Source of the DNA: Levilactobacillus suantsaii
Lineage (GTDB): Bacteria; Bacillota; Bacilli; Lactobacillales; Lactobacillaceae
Length of the DNA: 49,689 nucleotides
Reading direction: 5' to 3'
Assembly (NCBI RefSeq): GCF_004115745.1
Contig: NZ_QXIL01000015.1
Location: forward strand, 1-49,689
A program made the translations under genes and the position numbers. Below, piece by piece: positions 16,947 through 24,734 of this stretch. Below the pieces are notes generated by a model that searched no databases, was not told where the DNA came from, and worked only from the letters and a program-made list of their open reading frames with translations. Numbering within the stretch: the first letter of the stretch is position 1; each line of letters begins with the position of its first letter.

Positions 16947-18320
16947 CTATTTCTTGGTCAAACTGGTAGCGGGCAGGCGGTGAGCAACGAGCTTGCGCCA
17001 AGCTAGACTGCCGCAGAAACCCACTAAGACGAACGGGAAGAAGTCTAAGCCCGCGCTGAACAGCGGAATCGTGTTGCTGGCCCAGGCGTCGATGGCCTTG
17101 AAGGCTCCCAGGTTGGCGAAGAAGGGCGGCAAGGTGTGGATGGCATCGAGAATGGCAGGCACTAACGTGAAGAGAATCGTCGTTTTGTAAATCAGCGGGT
17201 CCTTACCAATCAGGGGATGCAGAACGCCCAAGAAGATCAGCGCCATGGCAAACGGGTAAATGAAGCTCAACAGTGGCGTCGAGTAGAGGATGATTTGGGC
17301 CAGACCGAAGTTAGCGATGATGAAGGCGCCCAGGCAACTGATGGTCAAGAAGAAATGGTAGCCCAGTTTCGGGAAGCGTTCGCCCCAGTCCTGCGACAGC
17401 GCGGCCATCATGCCGATGCACGAGGTGATGCAGGCTAAGAAGGTCACGGCCCCCAAGATGGCGGTGCCGGCCAACCCGGTGTAGTGGGTCATGATTTGGG
17501 TGAAGGCGGTCCCGCCTTCGGAAGAGAGGTGCAGGTAGCTCAAACTCGACGCTCCCAACGCAATCAGGAAAATATAGATGATGGCTTCGAGGCCCATGCT
17601 GATGGTCCCAACTTTAGCCACGGCGCGGGACCGCTGGCCACTGTCGGTCAAGCCGAAGAGTTTCAAGGCGGCGATAATGGTGACGCCAAAGCCTAGGCCG
17701 GCCAGGGCGTCCATGGTGTTGTACCCCTGCAAAAAGCCGTTGATCAGGTTGCTGCCGGCACCGCTAGTGGTGGGCAGTAAGGAGATGTGGCGCAGGTCGC
17801 CCTTGATGACGAAGGCCATAAAGAAGATAAAGGCTAACAGGGCTAATAGAATCGGGTTGAGCAGTTTGCCGACATAATCGGCAATCTTACTTTGGTTGTA
17901 GGCCAGCAGGTAGGCGATACCGAAGAACAACGCGGAGAAAATCAGTAGGCCGATTTGGTCGAAGCGCTGGGGCAGAAACGGTTGAATCCCGATTGAGAAG
18001 GTCGTGGTCGCGGTCCGCGGGGAAGCAACCAGAATGCCTAGCGTCAAGTGAATCAAGATCAGGAAGAAGAGCGCGAATCGTTTACCGACCGGCGCGGCCA
18101 AATCGTAGGCGCTATTGCTGCGGGTAAGGCTGATGGCCAGAATGGAGAGTAGGGGTAACAGGATGGCGGTCAACAAGAACCCAATCGTAGCTGGCCCCCA
18201 GTTACTCGCGCTGAGTTGGCCCAGGTGAATGGGGAAGATGAGGTTGCCAGCCCCGAAGAACAGGCCGAACAGTAACGACCCTAGAATCAGATATTGATGT
18301 TTCGTTAACGTTTGTTTCAT
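16947..18320 (-). CDS. brnQ: BrnQ-family branched-chain amino acid transporter
   Basis: A 457-residue polytopic protein with about twelve hydrophobic helices, matching the LIVCS family of sodium- or proton-coupled carriers for Leu, Ile and Val. The diagnostic start is KHQYLILGSLLFGLFFGAGNLIFP, followed by GFLLTAILLPLL and LAGLGFGVTIIAALK. ATG 18320 is used because AGGAGGTC precedes it; the longer frame to 18371 reads into the leader terminator. It is alone in its transcript and controlled by a T-box leader whose apparent specifier is AGU rather than a branched-chain codon, so the true substrate deserves doubt. Confidence 0.88.
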   Translation of the reverse strand: MKQTLTKHQYLILGSLLFGLFFGAGNLIFPIHLGQLSASNWGPATIGFLLTAILLPLLSILAISLTRSNSAYDLAAPVGKRFALFFLILIHLTLGILVASPRTATTTFSIGIQPFLPQRFDQIGLLIFSALFFGIAYLLAYNQSKIADYVGKLLNPILLALLAFIFFMAFVIKGDLRHISLLPTTSGAGSNLINGFLQGYNTMDALAGLGFGVTIIAALKLFGLTDSGQRSRAVAKVGTISMGLEAIIYIFLIALGASSLSYLHLSSEGGTAFTQIMTHYTGLAGTAILGAVTFLACITSCIGMMAALSQDWGERFPKLGYHFFLTISCLGAFIIANFGLAQIILYSTPLLSFIYPFAMALIFLGVLHPLIGKDPLIYKTTILFTLVPAILDAIHTLPPFFANLGAFKAIDAWASNTIPLFSAGLDFFPFVLVGFCGSLAWRKLVAHRLPATSLTKK

Positions 18321-18352
18321 AAAAATGACCTCCTGTGAGTGGGGCGACCGAT

Positions 18353-18655
18353 AAAAAAACGCCCTTAGCAAGTTTTTGCTAAGGACGTTATCGACGTGTG
18401 ACCACCTTAATTTCCGACCACCTCACGATGATCGGCTCGAAGAGTACCGCCACCGACTGCGCACATCGACGGTGAGACTCCATTGCTGTAATGGGCGCAT
18501 TCCCAGTGACCACTTCGACATTCGTCGCGGTCACGACTTGTAGCCTACTTTCGGTGATTGGTCGATTACCCCGTTTCATCCAGGTGGGGGCTCGCTGTGA
18601 ATCTGGCAATCACTTACTCTGCTACGCATCGTCTTTCAAAAATATTTAAATAATT
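18353..18655 (-). ncRNA. T-box leader of brnQ
   Basis: On the minus strand the conserved AAGGTGGTCACACG (18395-18408) precedes a terminator hairpin with T's (18353-18388). Upstream, Stem I shows AGAGTA, paired GTGATTG/CAATCAC and GTAGC/GCTAC helices, and between them GAA-AGT-A, the layout GAA-specifier-A known from glycine T-boxes. Uncharged cognate tRNA would favour read-through into brnQ. Confidence 0.85.
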
Positions 18656-18667
18656 TCTATGTGCTTT

Positions 18668-18695
18668 ATCATAAGCGCTTTTGCGCGAATGTCAA
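18668..18695 (-). promoter_or_regulatory. Promoter of the brnQ T-box transcript
   Basis: TTGACA (18690-18695) and TATGAT (18668-18673) with a 16-base spacer, just upstream of the T-box leader. Confidence 0.75.
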
Positions 18696-18875
18696 TCCCT
18701 AAAATGAGATTTTTTTAATTGTTCATCGGGACTTGGCCGTCCGCAATCGATAGACTATTGTTGATTTAGCGGTATTTATACTGGGATAAACCATCGGCGT
18801 ATAGTGGGAATGAATTTTATTAGCTTTTAAATGAAAAATAAATGAGAAGACAAACAAGTGTAAATGGGCGCCATA

Positions 18876-18916
18876 AAAGGTCACCCACTAACTAGTCGCA
18901 GTGGATGACCTGAGTT
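18876..18916 (-). terminator. Probable terminator of the secreted-protein gene
   Basis: AGGTCATCCAC pairs, with one mismatch, with GTGGGTGACCT and is followed on the minus strand by TTTTATGG. Confidence 0.6.
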
Positions 18917-18925
18917 TAAACCAAT

Positions 18926-19819
18926 TTAATTGCTGGCCCCATCGAAACCGATGAAGGTGTAATAGGGGATGCCGTTGACCAAGTAAAGACTATCGAAGGT
19001 CCCCGCGATGTTTTTCAACGAGTTTCCCCGGATATGTTGGGGTTGGTGCTGGTTGGTGATGGTCAATTTGTACTGCACGTTCCCGGTGGTGTTGACCCGC
19101 TGGAGATCAAAGCCCTTCAAGTCGTGGGCAAAGTACAGGTCGCGGTAGGGGTCGTGGAAGTCAGTCAGCGTGATTTTGGCCTGGGTGTACGGTTTTTGGT
19201 AAAAGCCCAGGTTCGCTTGAGTGTGGGCGTCGTACGTCAGGAGTTCTATGTAACCGTCCGGCGTGATGCGGATGCTGGATTGGGTAGGTTCGGCGGGACT
19301 GATGGCCGCCGCGGCACCGCCCAGATACATGTCCCCGTGACTATAGGCAATCATGTATTTAGGACAGTGCACCCGGGTGAAGGCCGACAGGTGCTGGCCC
19401 GTGATGACCGTGGGGGTGGCGTCGGTGTCGGCGACAGGGTCGACGGTGTAACCTTTGGGCTGGACCGTTTTCAACAGGTGGTAACTGAGCCGCGACGTGT
19501 AAATCAGAAGTGCTTGTTTGAGATGGCTTCCCTTTTTTTGGGTGGTCAGGTAGCCCGCTACCGTGGTGCCCTTGGGTAAGGTCAATTGTCGCTGGATGGT
19601 TTTACCAAGATGGTAGGTCGGTCGAAATTGAGCGGTCACCTTGGTGGTCCGCGTCGTTTGATAATACTGGCTTAAGTTAAGATAATCCGTGCTGGCCGTG
19701 TAATTGCCAACTTTGACGAGTGATCCCGGTACCTCCGTTTGAGCCTGAGCGGTCTCCCCACCGCCCAAAATCAGGCCCCCGAAGAGCAACGTGAGTCCCC
19801 ATTTGATCCCTGTACGCAT
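18926..19819 (-). CDS. Secreted protein of unknown function
   Basis: A 297-residue protein with a signal peptide (MRTGIKWGLTLLFGGLILGGGETAQAQ; cut near residue 26) and no anchor motif, so it is probably released. The mature part is rich in Thr and Tyr and in short beta-prone stretches. It looks like the lineage-specific extracellular proteins common in lactobacilli; I recognise no catalytic motif. The start is preceded by a GGAGG site. It is monocistronic and faces away from pyrFE. Confidence 0.75.
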   Translation of the reverse strand: MRTGIKWGLTLLFGGLILGGGETAQAQTEVPGSLVKVGNYTASTDYLNLSQYYQTTRTTKVTAQFRPTYHLGKTIQRQLTLPKGTTVAGYLTTQKKGSHLKQALLIYTSRLSYHLLKTVQPKGYTVDPVADTDATPTVITGQHLSAFTRVHCPKYMIAYSHGDMYLGGAAAAISPAEPTQSSIRITPDGYIELLTYDAHTQANLGFYQKPYTQAKITLTDFHDPYRDLYFAHDLKGFDLQRVNTTGNVQYKLTITNQHQPQHIRGNSLKNIAGTFDSLYLVNGIPYYTFIGFDGASN

Positions 19820-19899
19820 GTTTTAACGTGCCTCCTCGATTGAGTCGTTACCCCATTATACCGTTAATCCCGGCATAAAACGGGTGTTGTGACTAAAGT

Positions 19900-19915
19900 T
19901 GTTTCACGTGGAACA
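19900..19915. promoter_or_regulatory. parS site, exact match to consensus
   Basis: TGTTTCACGTGGAACA reads TGTTCCACGTGAAACA on the minus strand, which fits the ParB consensus TGTTNCACGTGAAACA at every position. It lies in the non-coding gap before the pyr leader. Confidence 0.8.
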
Positions 19916-19956
19916 TTTTGGGGTTACCGAAAAATAGAGGTTTACGAGAGTCGGAT

Positions 19957-19984
19957 TTGCGCGTAAACTCAAGCACAATATATC
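19957..19984 (+). promoter_or_regulatory. Candidate pyrFE promoter
   Basis: TTGCGC (19957-19962) and TATATC (19979-19984) with a 16-base spacer, about a dozen bases before the PyrR-binding hairpin. Confidence 0.4.
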
Positions 19985-19989
19985 GTCTT

Positions 19990-20082
19990 TAAACTAGTCC
20001 CGTGAGGCTAAGAAGAGGAACGGCGCCACCTGAAAAATGGGGGCAAAGACCGCTTAGCGCTAGGGCTAGACGGTCTTTTTTT
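19990..20082 (+). ncRNA. PyrR attenuator of pyrFE
   Basis: AGTCCCGTGAGGCT at 19996-20009 matches the PyrR-binding loop consensus (ARUCCNGNGAGGYU). It is followed by a terminator hairpin with AAAGACCG pairing with CGGTCTTT and seven T's (20045-20082). With high UMP, PyrR holds the anti-antiterminator and transcription stops before pyrF. Confidence 0.9.
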
Positions 20083-20104
20083 GAGGCCAGAAAGGGGTTT
20101 TTCG

Positions 20105-20821
20105 ATGCGACCAGTCATCATTGCACTAGATTTTCCCAGCCAACAACGGGCGTTAGAGTTCTTAGACCCGTTCGCCGCGACACCGAACCTGTTCGTGAAA
20201 GTGGGGATGGAACTGTTTTACACGGCGGGTCCCCAGATTTTACAAGCACTCCGGGACCGGCAGATTCAAGTCTTTCTGGATTTAAAATGTTACGACATCC
20301 CCCATACTGTGGAACAGACCATGCGACAGTTGGGCCGCCAGGGGGTGGCGATGGTCACGATTCACGCCGCTGGTGGGGCGGCGATGATCCAAGCCGCAAA
20401 ACGCGGACTCTTGGCCGGCAGTCAAGACGCTGGCGTGGCGCCCGCCAAGTTGCTGGCGGTCACCCAGTTGACCTCGACGTCGGAAGCGCAGATGCAAGCC
20501 GAACAACTGGTCACCACGGATTTACTCACGTCGGTCAAACACCTGGCGCACTTGGCGTGGCAAAACGGGGCGGACGGCGTCATCGCCGCCGCGCTCGAAG
20601 ACCCGACCATCCACGATGCGACCAGCCCGGACTTTTGGTGCATCAACCCGGGCATCCGCTTGGCGACTAATGCGACCGATGACCAACAACGGGTGGTCAC
20701 CCCGCAAAGAGCAGCCGAATTGGGCAGTAACGGGCTCGTGGTGGGGCGACCCATCACGCAAGCGGCGGATCCATTGGCCGCGTACCACCAAATTTTACAA
20801 GAATGGGGAGCGATTCAATGA
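20105..20821 (+). CDS. pyrF: Orotidine 5'-phosphate decarboxylase
   Basis: Converts OMP to UMP, the last de novo pyrimidine step. The 238-residue protein starts MRPVIIALDF and has the catalytic FLDLKCYDIPHT (Asp-x-Lys-x-x-Asp) and the phosphate-binding NGLVVGRPIT near the end. ATG 20105 follows an AAAGGGG stretch; the longer frame to 20081 begins within the attenuator's T-run. It overlaps pyrE by four bases (ATGA). The other pyr genes are not in the window, so pyrFE forms a detached operon. Confidence 0.95.
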   Translation: MRPVIIALDFPSQQRALEFLDPFAATPNLFVKVGMELFYTAGPQILQALRDRQIQVFLDLKCYDIPHTVEQTMRQLGRQGVAMVTIHAAGGAAMIQAAKRGLLAGSQDAGVAPAKLLAVTQLTSTSEAQMQAEQLVTTDLLTSVKHLAHLAWQNGADGVIAAALEDPTIHDATSPDFWCINPGIRLATNATDDQQRVVTPQRAAELGSNGLVVGRPITQAADPLAAYHQILQEWGAIQ

Positions 20822-21462
20822 CAACACGCGCAGCACAAATTGCAGCGGACTTACTAGACATTCAGGCGGTCACCTTGCGGCCCAGCCAGCCCTTCTTGTG
20901 GGCCAGTGGTTTACATGCGCCCATTTACACGGATAATCGGCGGACCATCGCCTTTCCCAAGGTGCGGACCCACATTGCGGACGGTCTGGCAGAGCTGATT
21001 CACGATAACTATCCTGACGCCACCGTGATTGGCGGCGTGGCGACCGCCGGGATTCCTCACGCGGCGCTGGTCGCTGAGAGGCTGAATTTGCCGATGACTT
21101 ATGTGCGGGCCAAGCCCAAGGACCACGGGACGGGCAAACAAATTGAAGGCGAATTGTCCGCTAGCGACCAAGTCGTCTTGATTGATGACCTGATTTCGAC
21201 CGGGGGCAGTGTCTTGGGGGCGGCTAAGGCCGTCCAGCAAGCTGGCGCTACCGTCCTAGGCATCGTCGCCATCTTCTCCTATGATTTGCCGGACAGCGTC
21301 ACCAACTTTCAAGCGGCGGGACTGACGTTGACCACGCTGACGACCTACCATGACTTAGTGGCGGTGGCCGAAGCGACCGATCAATTCACGGCGGCCGAAA
21401 TTGCCTCACTCCGGGCCTGGCACGAGGACCCCTGGCACTGGATTGGCACCACGAATGGCTAA
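20818..21462 (+). CDS. pyrE: Orotate phosphoribosyltransferase
   Basis: Couples orotate to PRPP to give OMP, the substrate of PyrF. The 214-residue protein carries the PRPP-binding motif VVLIDDLISTGGSVL and the flexible loop with TYVRAKPKDHGTG. The ATG at 20818 overlaps the pyrF stop, with a GGGGAG ribosome site inside pyrF, indicating coupled translation and one PyrR-regulated transcript. Confidence 0.95.
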   Translation: MTTRAAQIAADLLDIQAVTLRPSQPFLWASGLHAPIYTDNRRTIAFPKVRTHIADGLAELIHDNYPDATVIGGVATAGIPHAALVAERLNLPMTYVRAKPKDHGTGKQIEGELSASDQVVLIDDLISTGGSVLGAAKAVQQAGATVLGIVAIFSYDLPDSVTNFQAAGLTLTTLTTYHDLVAVAEATDQFTAAEIASLRAWHEDPWHWIGTTNG

Positions 21463-21484
21463 CTAAAAAATTGGCGATAACACC

Positions 21485-21536
21485 AAGCCGTGTGCCCCAC
21501 TGCCTGAAATAAGGCGGCGGGGCACACGGCTTTTTC
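21485..21536 (+). terminator. Terminator after pyrE
   Basis: AAGCCGTGTGCCCC pairs perfectly with GGGGCACACGGCTT, with an inner helix and five T's. Confidence 0.9.
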
Positions 21537-21607
21537 GTGCATAAAATTTCCCGGGACATAGATTGGATGACCCATTTTTAAAATGGCGTGACTTAATTAA
21601 CGACTAA

Positions 21608-23257
21608 TTAGTTATTTTGAGCGACATAGGCGTGGCGGTAGTCGGCGGACCCGTCAAACTGGTTGTAGACGACGCCTTTAACCTGGGGATTGACCAGGAT
21701 ATTGGTACGTGCGTCGTACAGTGGGGTGACGGCTTGGTCGTGCATGGCGGTTTGGGCCGCCTTGACCAGGTCTTGGTAGCGTTGGGCGGGCTTTAAGGCG
21801 TCTGCGCCCTCGGCCTTGGTCAACGCTGCGTCGTAGGTGGCGCTGTGGTAGTGGCCCATGTTGGAATTGTTATCCGATTTCAGAATTTGCAGCGACTCGA
21901 TTGGGTCGGCGTAGTCCATGCCCCAACTGGTCAGGTTTGCTTGAAAGTTCCCCTTTGAAACGGCGCTTAACATGGACGGGAACGGCACGGCCTTGACGTC
22001 AACGTTGAGGCCCTTTAACTTATCGTTGAGTGTCCCTTGGATGAATTCGGCCAGTTGCTTGGTCGTGTCATCGTCGGCGCAGATCAGGGTCAGGTTAATC
22101 TTGGAACGGTGCAACCGTTTCAGGGCCGTTTGGAAATGTTGTTGGGCTTGCTTGGGCGCGTAGTCGGCGGTTTGAGCGACCGTGGCGTCCTGGGTGAAGT
22201 CGTGGCCGGTTTTTGGCGCCGTCTGCATGTGCCGCACGGCAAAGGTGTGGGCCGGCAACGACCCGTTACGCAGGAACTTTTGGGTCAATTGTTGTCGGTT
22301 GATGGCCAGAGAAATGGCGGTCCGCAGATTGCGGTTGGCGGCGGTGGTGTCCTGCTGGTTGTACTGGATGAAGCCGATTCGGCCGGAAGCCAGCGTTTTG
22401 AGGTTACTATTGTGTTGGTTTTGGCGGGTCTGTTCGCCGTCGAGGGTCACGGCATCTAACTTCTTAGATTGAAACAGGTTATACGACGTGGCGCTGGACT
22501 TGATGACCCGGTAGTTGAGCTGGTTGAGTTTGATAGCCTGCTTGTCGCGATAGGTCGGGTTCTTTTTGAGCGTCCAGGTGTCACCGGTTCCGTTCCACTT
22601 GGTGACCTTAAACGGCCCGTTATAGACGGTCGTTTGGGCGGAAGAGCCGTAGCGTTTGCCGTACTTTTGCACGGCACGTTGGTTGAGCGGATAGAAGGTC
22701 GTGCTGGCTAAAATGACTTTGAAGTACGACGTCGGTTGGGCTAGGGTAATTTTAAGTTGGTGCTTACCCGTAGCTTTAACGCCAAGAGCGCTAGGTTGTT
22801 TCTTTCCGGCCGCAACGGCATTCGCGTTTTTGATTTTGGAGAACTGGTAGGTGAATTCGGACTTCGACTTGGGGTCAAGCGTTCGTCTCCAGGAATAAAC
22901 GAAGTCCTGGGCGGTCACGGGATCGCCGTTGCTCCAACGGCCGGTCGACTTGAGGTCGATGGTGTAGACAGTCCCGTCATGCGAGACCGTGGTCTTCTTG
23001 GCCAGGGCGTTTTCCGGTTGACTCTTGGCGTTGAGCCGAAACAACCCTTCGCCGACCTGGGCCAGCTGGCCGCTGGAGACGTTGTCGGTGATGTGGGCGA
23101 CATCTAAGCTGGTGATGGGAGACGCTTCGTACAGATTCAAGTCCTGGGCGACGGTGGACTTGGTGGTTTGCGAGTGGGCCCTAACGGCGAAGACCCCGCC
23201 AAGAACCACGATGAGGCCGGCTAAAACTAAAGTGGAACGTTTGGTTAAGATGCTCAT
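21608..23257 (-). CDS. Oligopeptide-binding protein, OppA family, without lipobox
   Basis: A 549-residue extracellular solute-binding protein of family 5, which delivers peptides to an Opp-type ABC importer. Family features include DGTVYTIDLKSTGRWSNGDPVTAQDFVYSWRR (the SBP_bac_5 signature region) and ALTSWGMDYADP-like ending motifs. The N-terminus has one hydrophobic helix (about residues 8-28) but no cysteine, so it is not a lipoprotein; it may be held by the uncleaved helix. ATG 23257 follows a GGAGGT site by seven bases. No permease or ATPase gene is adjacent, so it must feed a transporter encoded elsewhere. A T-box leader controls it. Confidence 0.88.
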   Translation of the reverse strand: MSILTKRSTLVLAGLIVVLGGVFAVRAHSQTTKSTVAQDLNLYEASPITSLDVAHITDNVSSGQLAQVGEGLFRLNAKSQPENALAKKTTVSHDGTVYTIDLKSTGRWSNGDPVTAQDFVYSWRRTLDPKSKSEFTYQFSKIKNANAVAAGKKQPSALGVKATGKHQLKITLAQPTSYFKVILASTTFYPLNQRAVQKYGKRYGSSAQTTVYNGPFKVTKWNGTGDTWTLKKNPTYRDKQAIKLNQLNYRVIKSSATSYNLFQSKKLDAVTLDGEQTRQNQHNSNLKTLASGRIGFIQYNQQDTTAANRNLRTAISLAINRQQLTQKFLRNGSLPAHTFAVRHMQTAPKTGHDFTQDATVAQTADYAPKQAQQHFQTALKRLHRSKINLTLICADDDTTKQLAEFIQGTLNDKLKGLNVDVKAVPFPSMLSAVSKGNFQANLTSWGMDYADPIESLQILKSDNNSNMGHYHSATYDAALTKAEGADALKPAQRYQDLVKAAQTAMHDQAVTPLYDARTNILVNPQVKGVVYNQFDGSADYRHAYVAQNN

Positions 23258-23360
23258 AATGTTTACCTCCAAATAGGTGTGACTGTAGCGTAAACAACAT
23301 TAGTGAGCTTGGCCATCGTTTGATCATATGTAAAGTCCTCCTCGATTAATAAGGGTAAAC

Positions 23361-23655
23361 AAAAACCGTCCTTAACAGCCAATGCGTTAAGGACGGTCAA
23401 TTTAACCGCGGTACCACCTTAATTGGACGAAGACTGGTCACCCAGCCACCGTCCCCCTCACAGGAGACCAACATCTCCCTGACAACTGACGTATGTCGCA
23501 CGTCTTTCCGTACTCGATAACCTTTCGGGAAAGCCCTCGGTGGTCCATTTACTGACTAGTCTCCGGCCGTACTCGCAGCAACGACGGCTCTCTAAACGGG
23601 CATGATCAGCTTGATCTCCACTTCAATGGTTTGTTTCGGACGATTCTTGAATTGA
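23361..23655 (-). ncRNA. T-box leader of the peptide-binding protein gene
   Basis: The canonical AAGGTGGTACCGCGG is present on the minus strand (23405-23420), before a terminator with a 12-bp stem and T's (23361-23397). In Stem I, helices CTGA/TCAG and GTGG/CCAC enclose TAA-ATG-GA, so the likely specifier is AUG (methionine). This would couple peptide uptake to methionine starvation. Confidence 0.93.
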
Positions 23656-23659
23656 GGCT

Positions 23660-23689
23660 AGTGTACCCCCGGAAATCAGGGGGTGTCAA
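23660..23689 (-). promoter_or_regulatory. Promoter of the oppA-like T-box transcript
   Basis: Perfect TTGACA (23684-23689) and TACACT (23660-23665) with an 18-base spacer. The spacer itself holds a CCCCC...GGGGG inverted repeat. Confidence 0.75.
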
Positions 23690-23797
23690 GGGATAAAATT
23701 AACTGCTGATGAGAAAAATGTGGGGCCTATATAGAAAGAAACTGACGAAAGTTTTTTCAAAGATGAATTAAGTGTTTTCTGTTATTAATAACAATAT

Positions 23798-23830
23798 GTA
23801 CACTGCCCAACACGGCAGTGTACGTATTTT
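23798..23830 (-). terminator. Hairpin downstream of the amidase gene
   Basis: GTACACTGCC and its exact complement form a 10-bp stem with a six-base loop just past the amidase stop. The T-tract on the minus strand is weak, so efficiency is uncertain. Confidence 0.5.
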
Positions 23831-23848
23831 CAGTGGCAAGTAAACCCA

Positions 23849-24562
23849 CTATTTCTTTTTGGTATTCAAATTCTCGTGCGTAATGGCTTCAATGTAGGCC
23901 TTGGCCAGCTTCGCGCGATGTTTCTTTAAGTTGCGGTAATCGTGTTTGCTGGTGATGAATCCGGATTCGACCAAACTGTAGTCGATGCCGCGGTGTCGTA
24001 AGACGTTACAGTTGTGTAAGTCAGTCCGAAAACTGTAGCCGCGGTAGGCACGATTTAAACCAATGTATTTTTTGATGACCTGGGCTAAGCGTTTGTCCCG
24101 TTTGTTGGGATGGCGTTTGTGGATGATGACGTGACCGCCCTGGCCCCCAGCGGCATCCAGATGGAACATGATGACCGTGGTATGTTTGTTGATCTTATAC
24201 GATCCCTTGTGATGATAAAGGGTGTCCGAGACCAGATTCTTTTTCGGATTGTAAAAGGTGACCTTGCTATGCTTGACCTGCTTGGCGTACTTGCGGAGTT
24301 GCGGTAATAAGACTTTCCGCAACGCCTTAGCTTCAGTGGTCCCGTTTCCCCGAGCCCCTGGATCGCCGGCACCGTGTCCCATGACGATGAGGTAATGGTG
24401 CGGTTTCTTGGTTGACTTCTTCACGGCTTTTTTGACCTTTTTCGTAGTGGTCGTGGTCTTAGTGGCGGTCGTTGCGGCTTGGGCGGTGGTGGTGAGAGCA
24501 AATCCCGCGATCAGCGGGAGTAACAGGCTGGCTACAACGACGATTGGTTTCCATTTTTTCAT
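23849..24562 (-). CDS. Secreted N-acetylmuramoyl-L-alanine amidase-like protein
   Basis: A 237-residue protein with a signal peptide (cut after TTAQA, about residue 29), a Lys/Thr-rich linker, then an Amidase_3-like domain from about residue 56. Candidate zinc ligands are His in VMGHGAGDPGA, Glu in NGTTEAKAL and His in IMFHLDAAGG; the catalytic Glu is in SLVESGFI. This zinc enzyme family cuts the bond between muramic acid and the stem peptide in the cell wall. No cell-wall-binding repeats are present, and the very basic linker and tail may bind wall polymers. The start has a GGAG site. Confidence 0.8.
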   Translation of the reverse strand: MKKWKPIVVVASLLLPLIAGFALTTTAQAATTATKTTTTTKKVKKAVKKSTKKPHHYLIVMGHGAGDPGARGNGTTEAKALRKVLLPQLRKYAKQVKHSKVTFYNPKKNLVSDTLYHHKGSYKINKHTTVIMFHLDAAGGQGGHVIIHKRHPNKRDKRLAQVIKKYIGLNRAYRGYSFRTDLHNCNVLRHRGIDYSLVESGFITSKHDYRNLKKHRAKLAKAYIEAITHENLNTKKK

Positions 24563-24681
24563 GTTGGCGCGCTCCTATGGGATGACATTTAACGAACAAA
24601 ATATCACTTAATCTAAACTATACTGACAATTAATTATAATCTCTTTTGATAAAAACCGCAAAGCGTGGGGTCAATTGCCCG

Positions 24682-24721
24682 AAAAACCGCCACCGAGTAG
24701 ACGCTTGCGGTGGCGGTTTAA
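24682..24721 (-). terminator. Terminator of the phn operon
   Basis: AAACCGCCACC pairs exactly with GGTGGCGGTTT across a 14-base loop, with a T-run on the minus strand. Confidence 0.85.
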
Positions 24722-24734
24722 GAGAATATTGACT

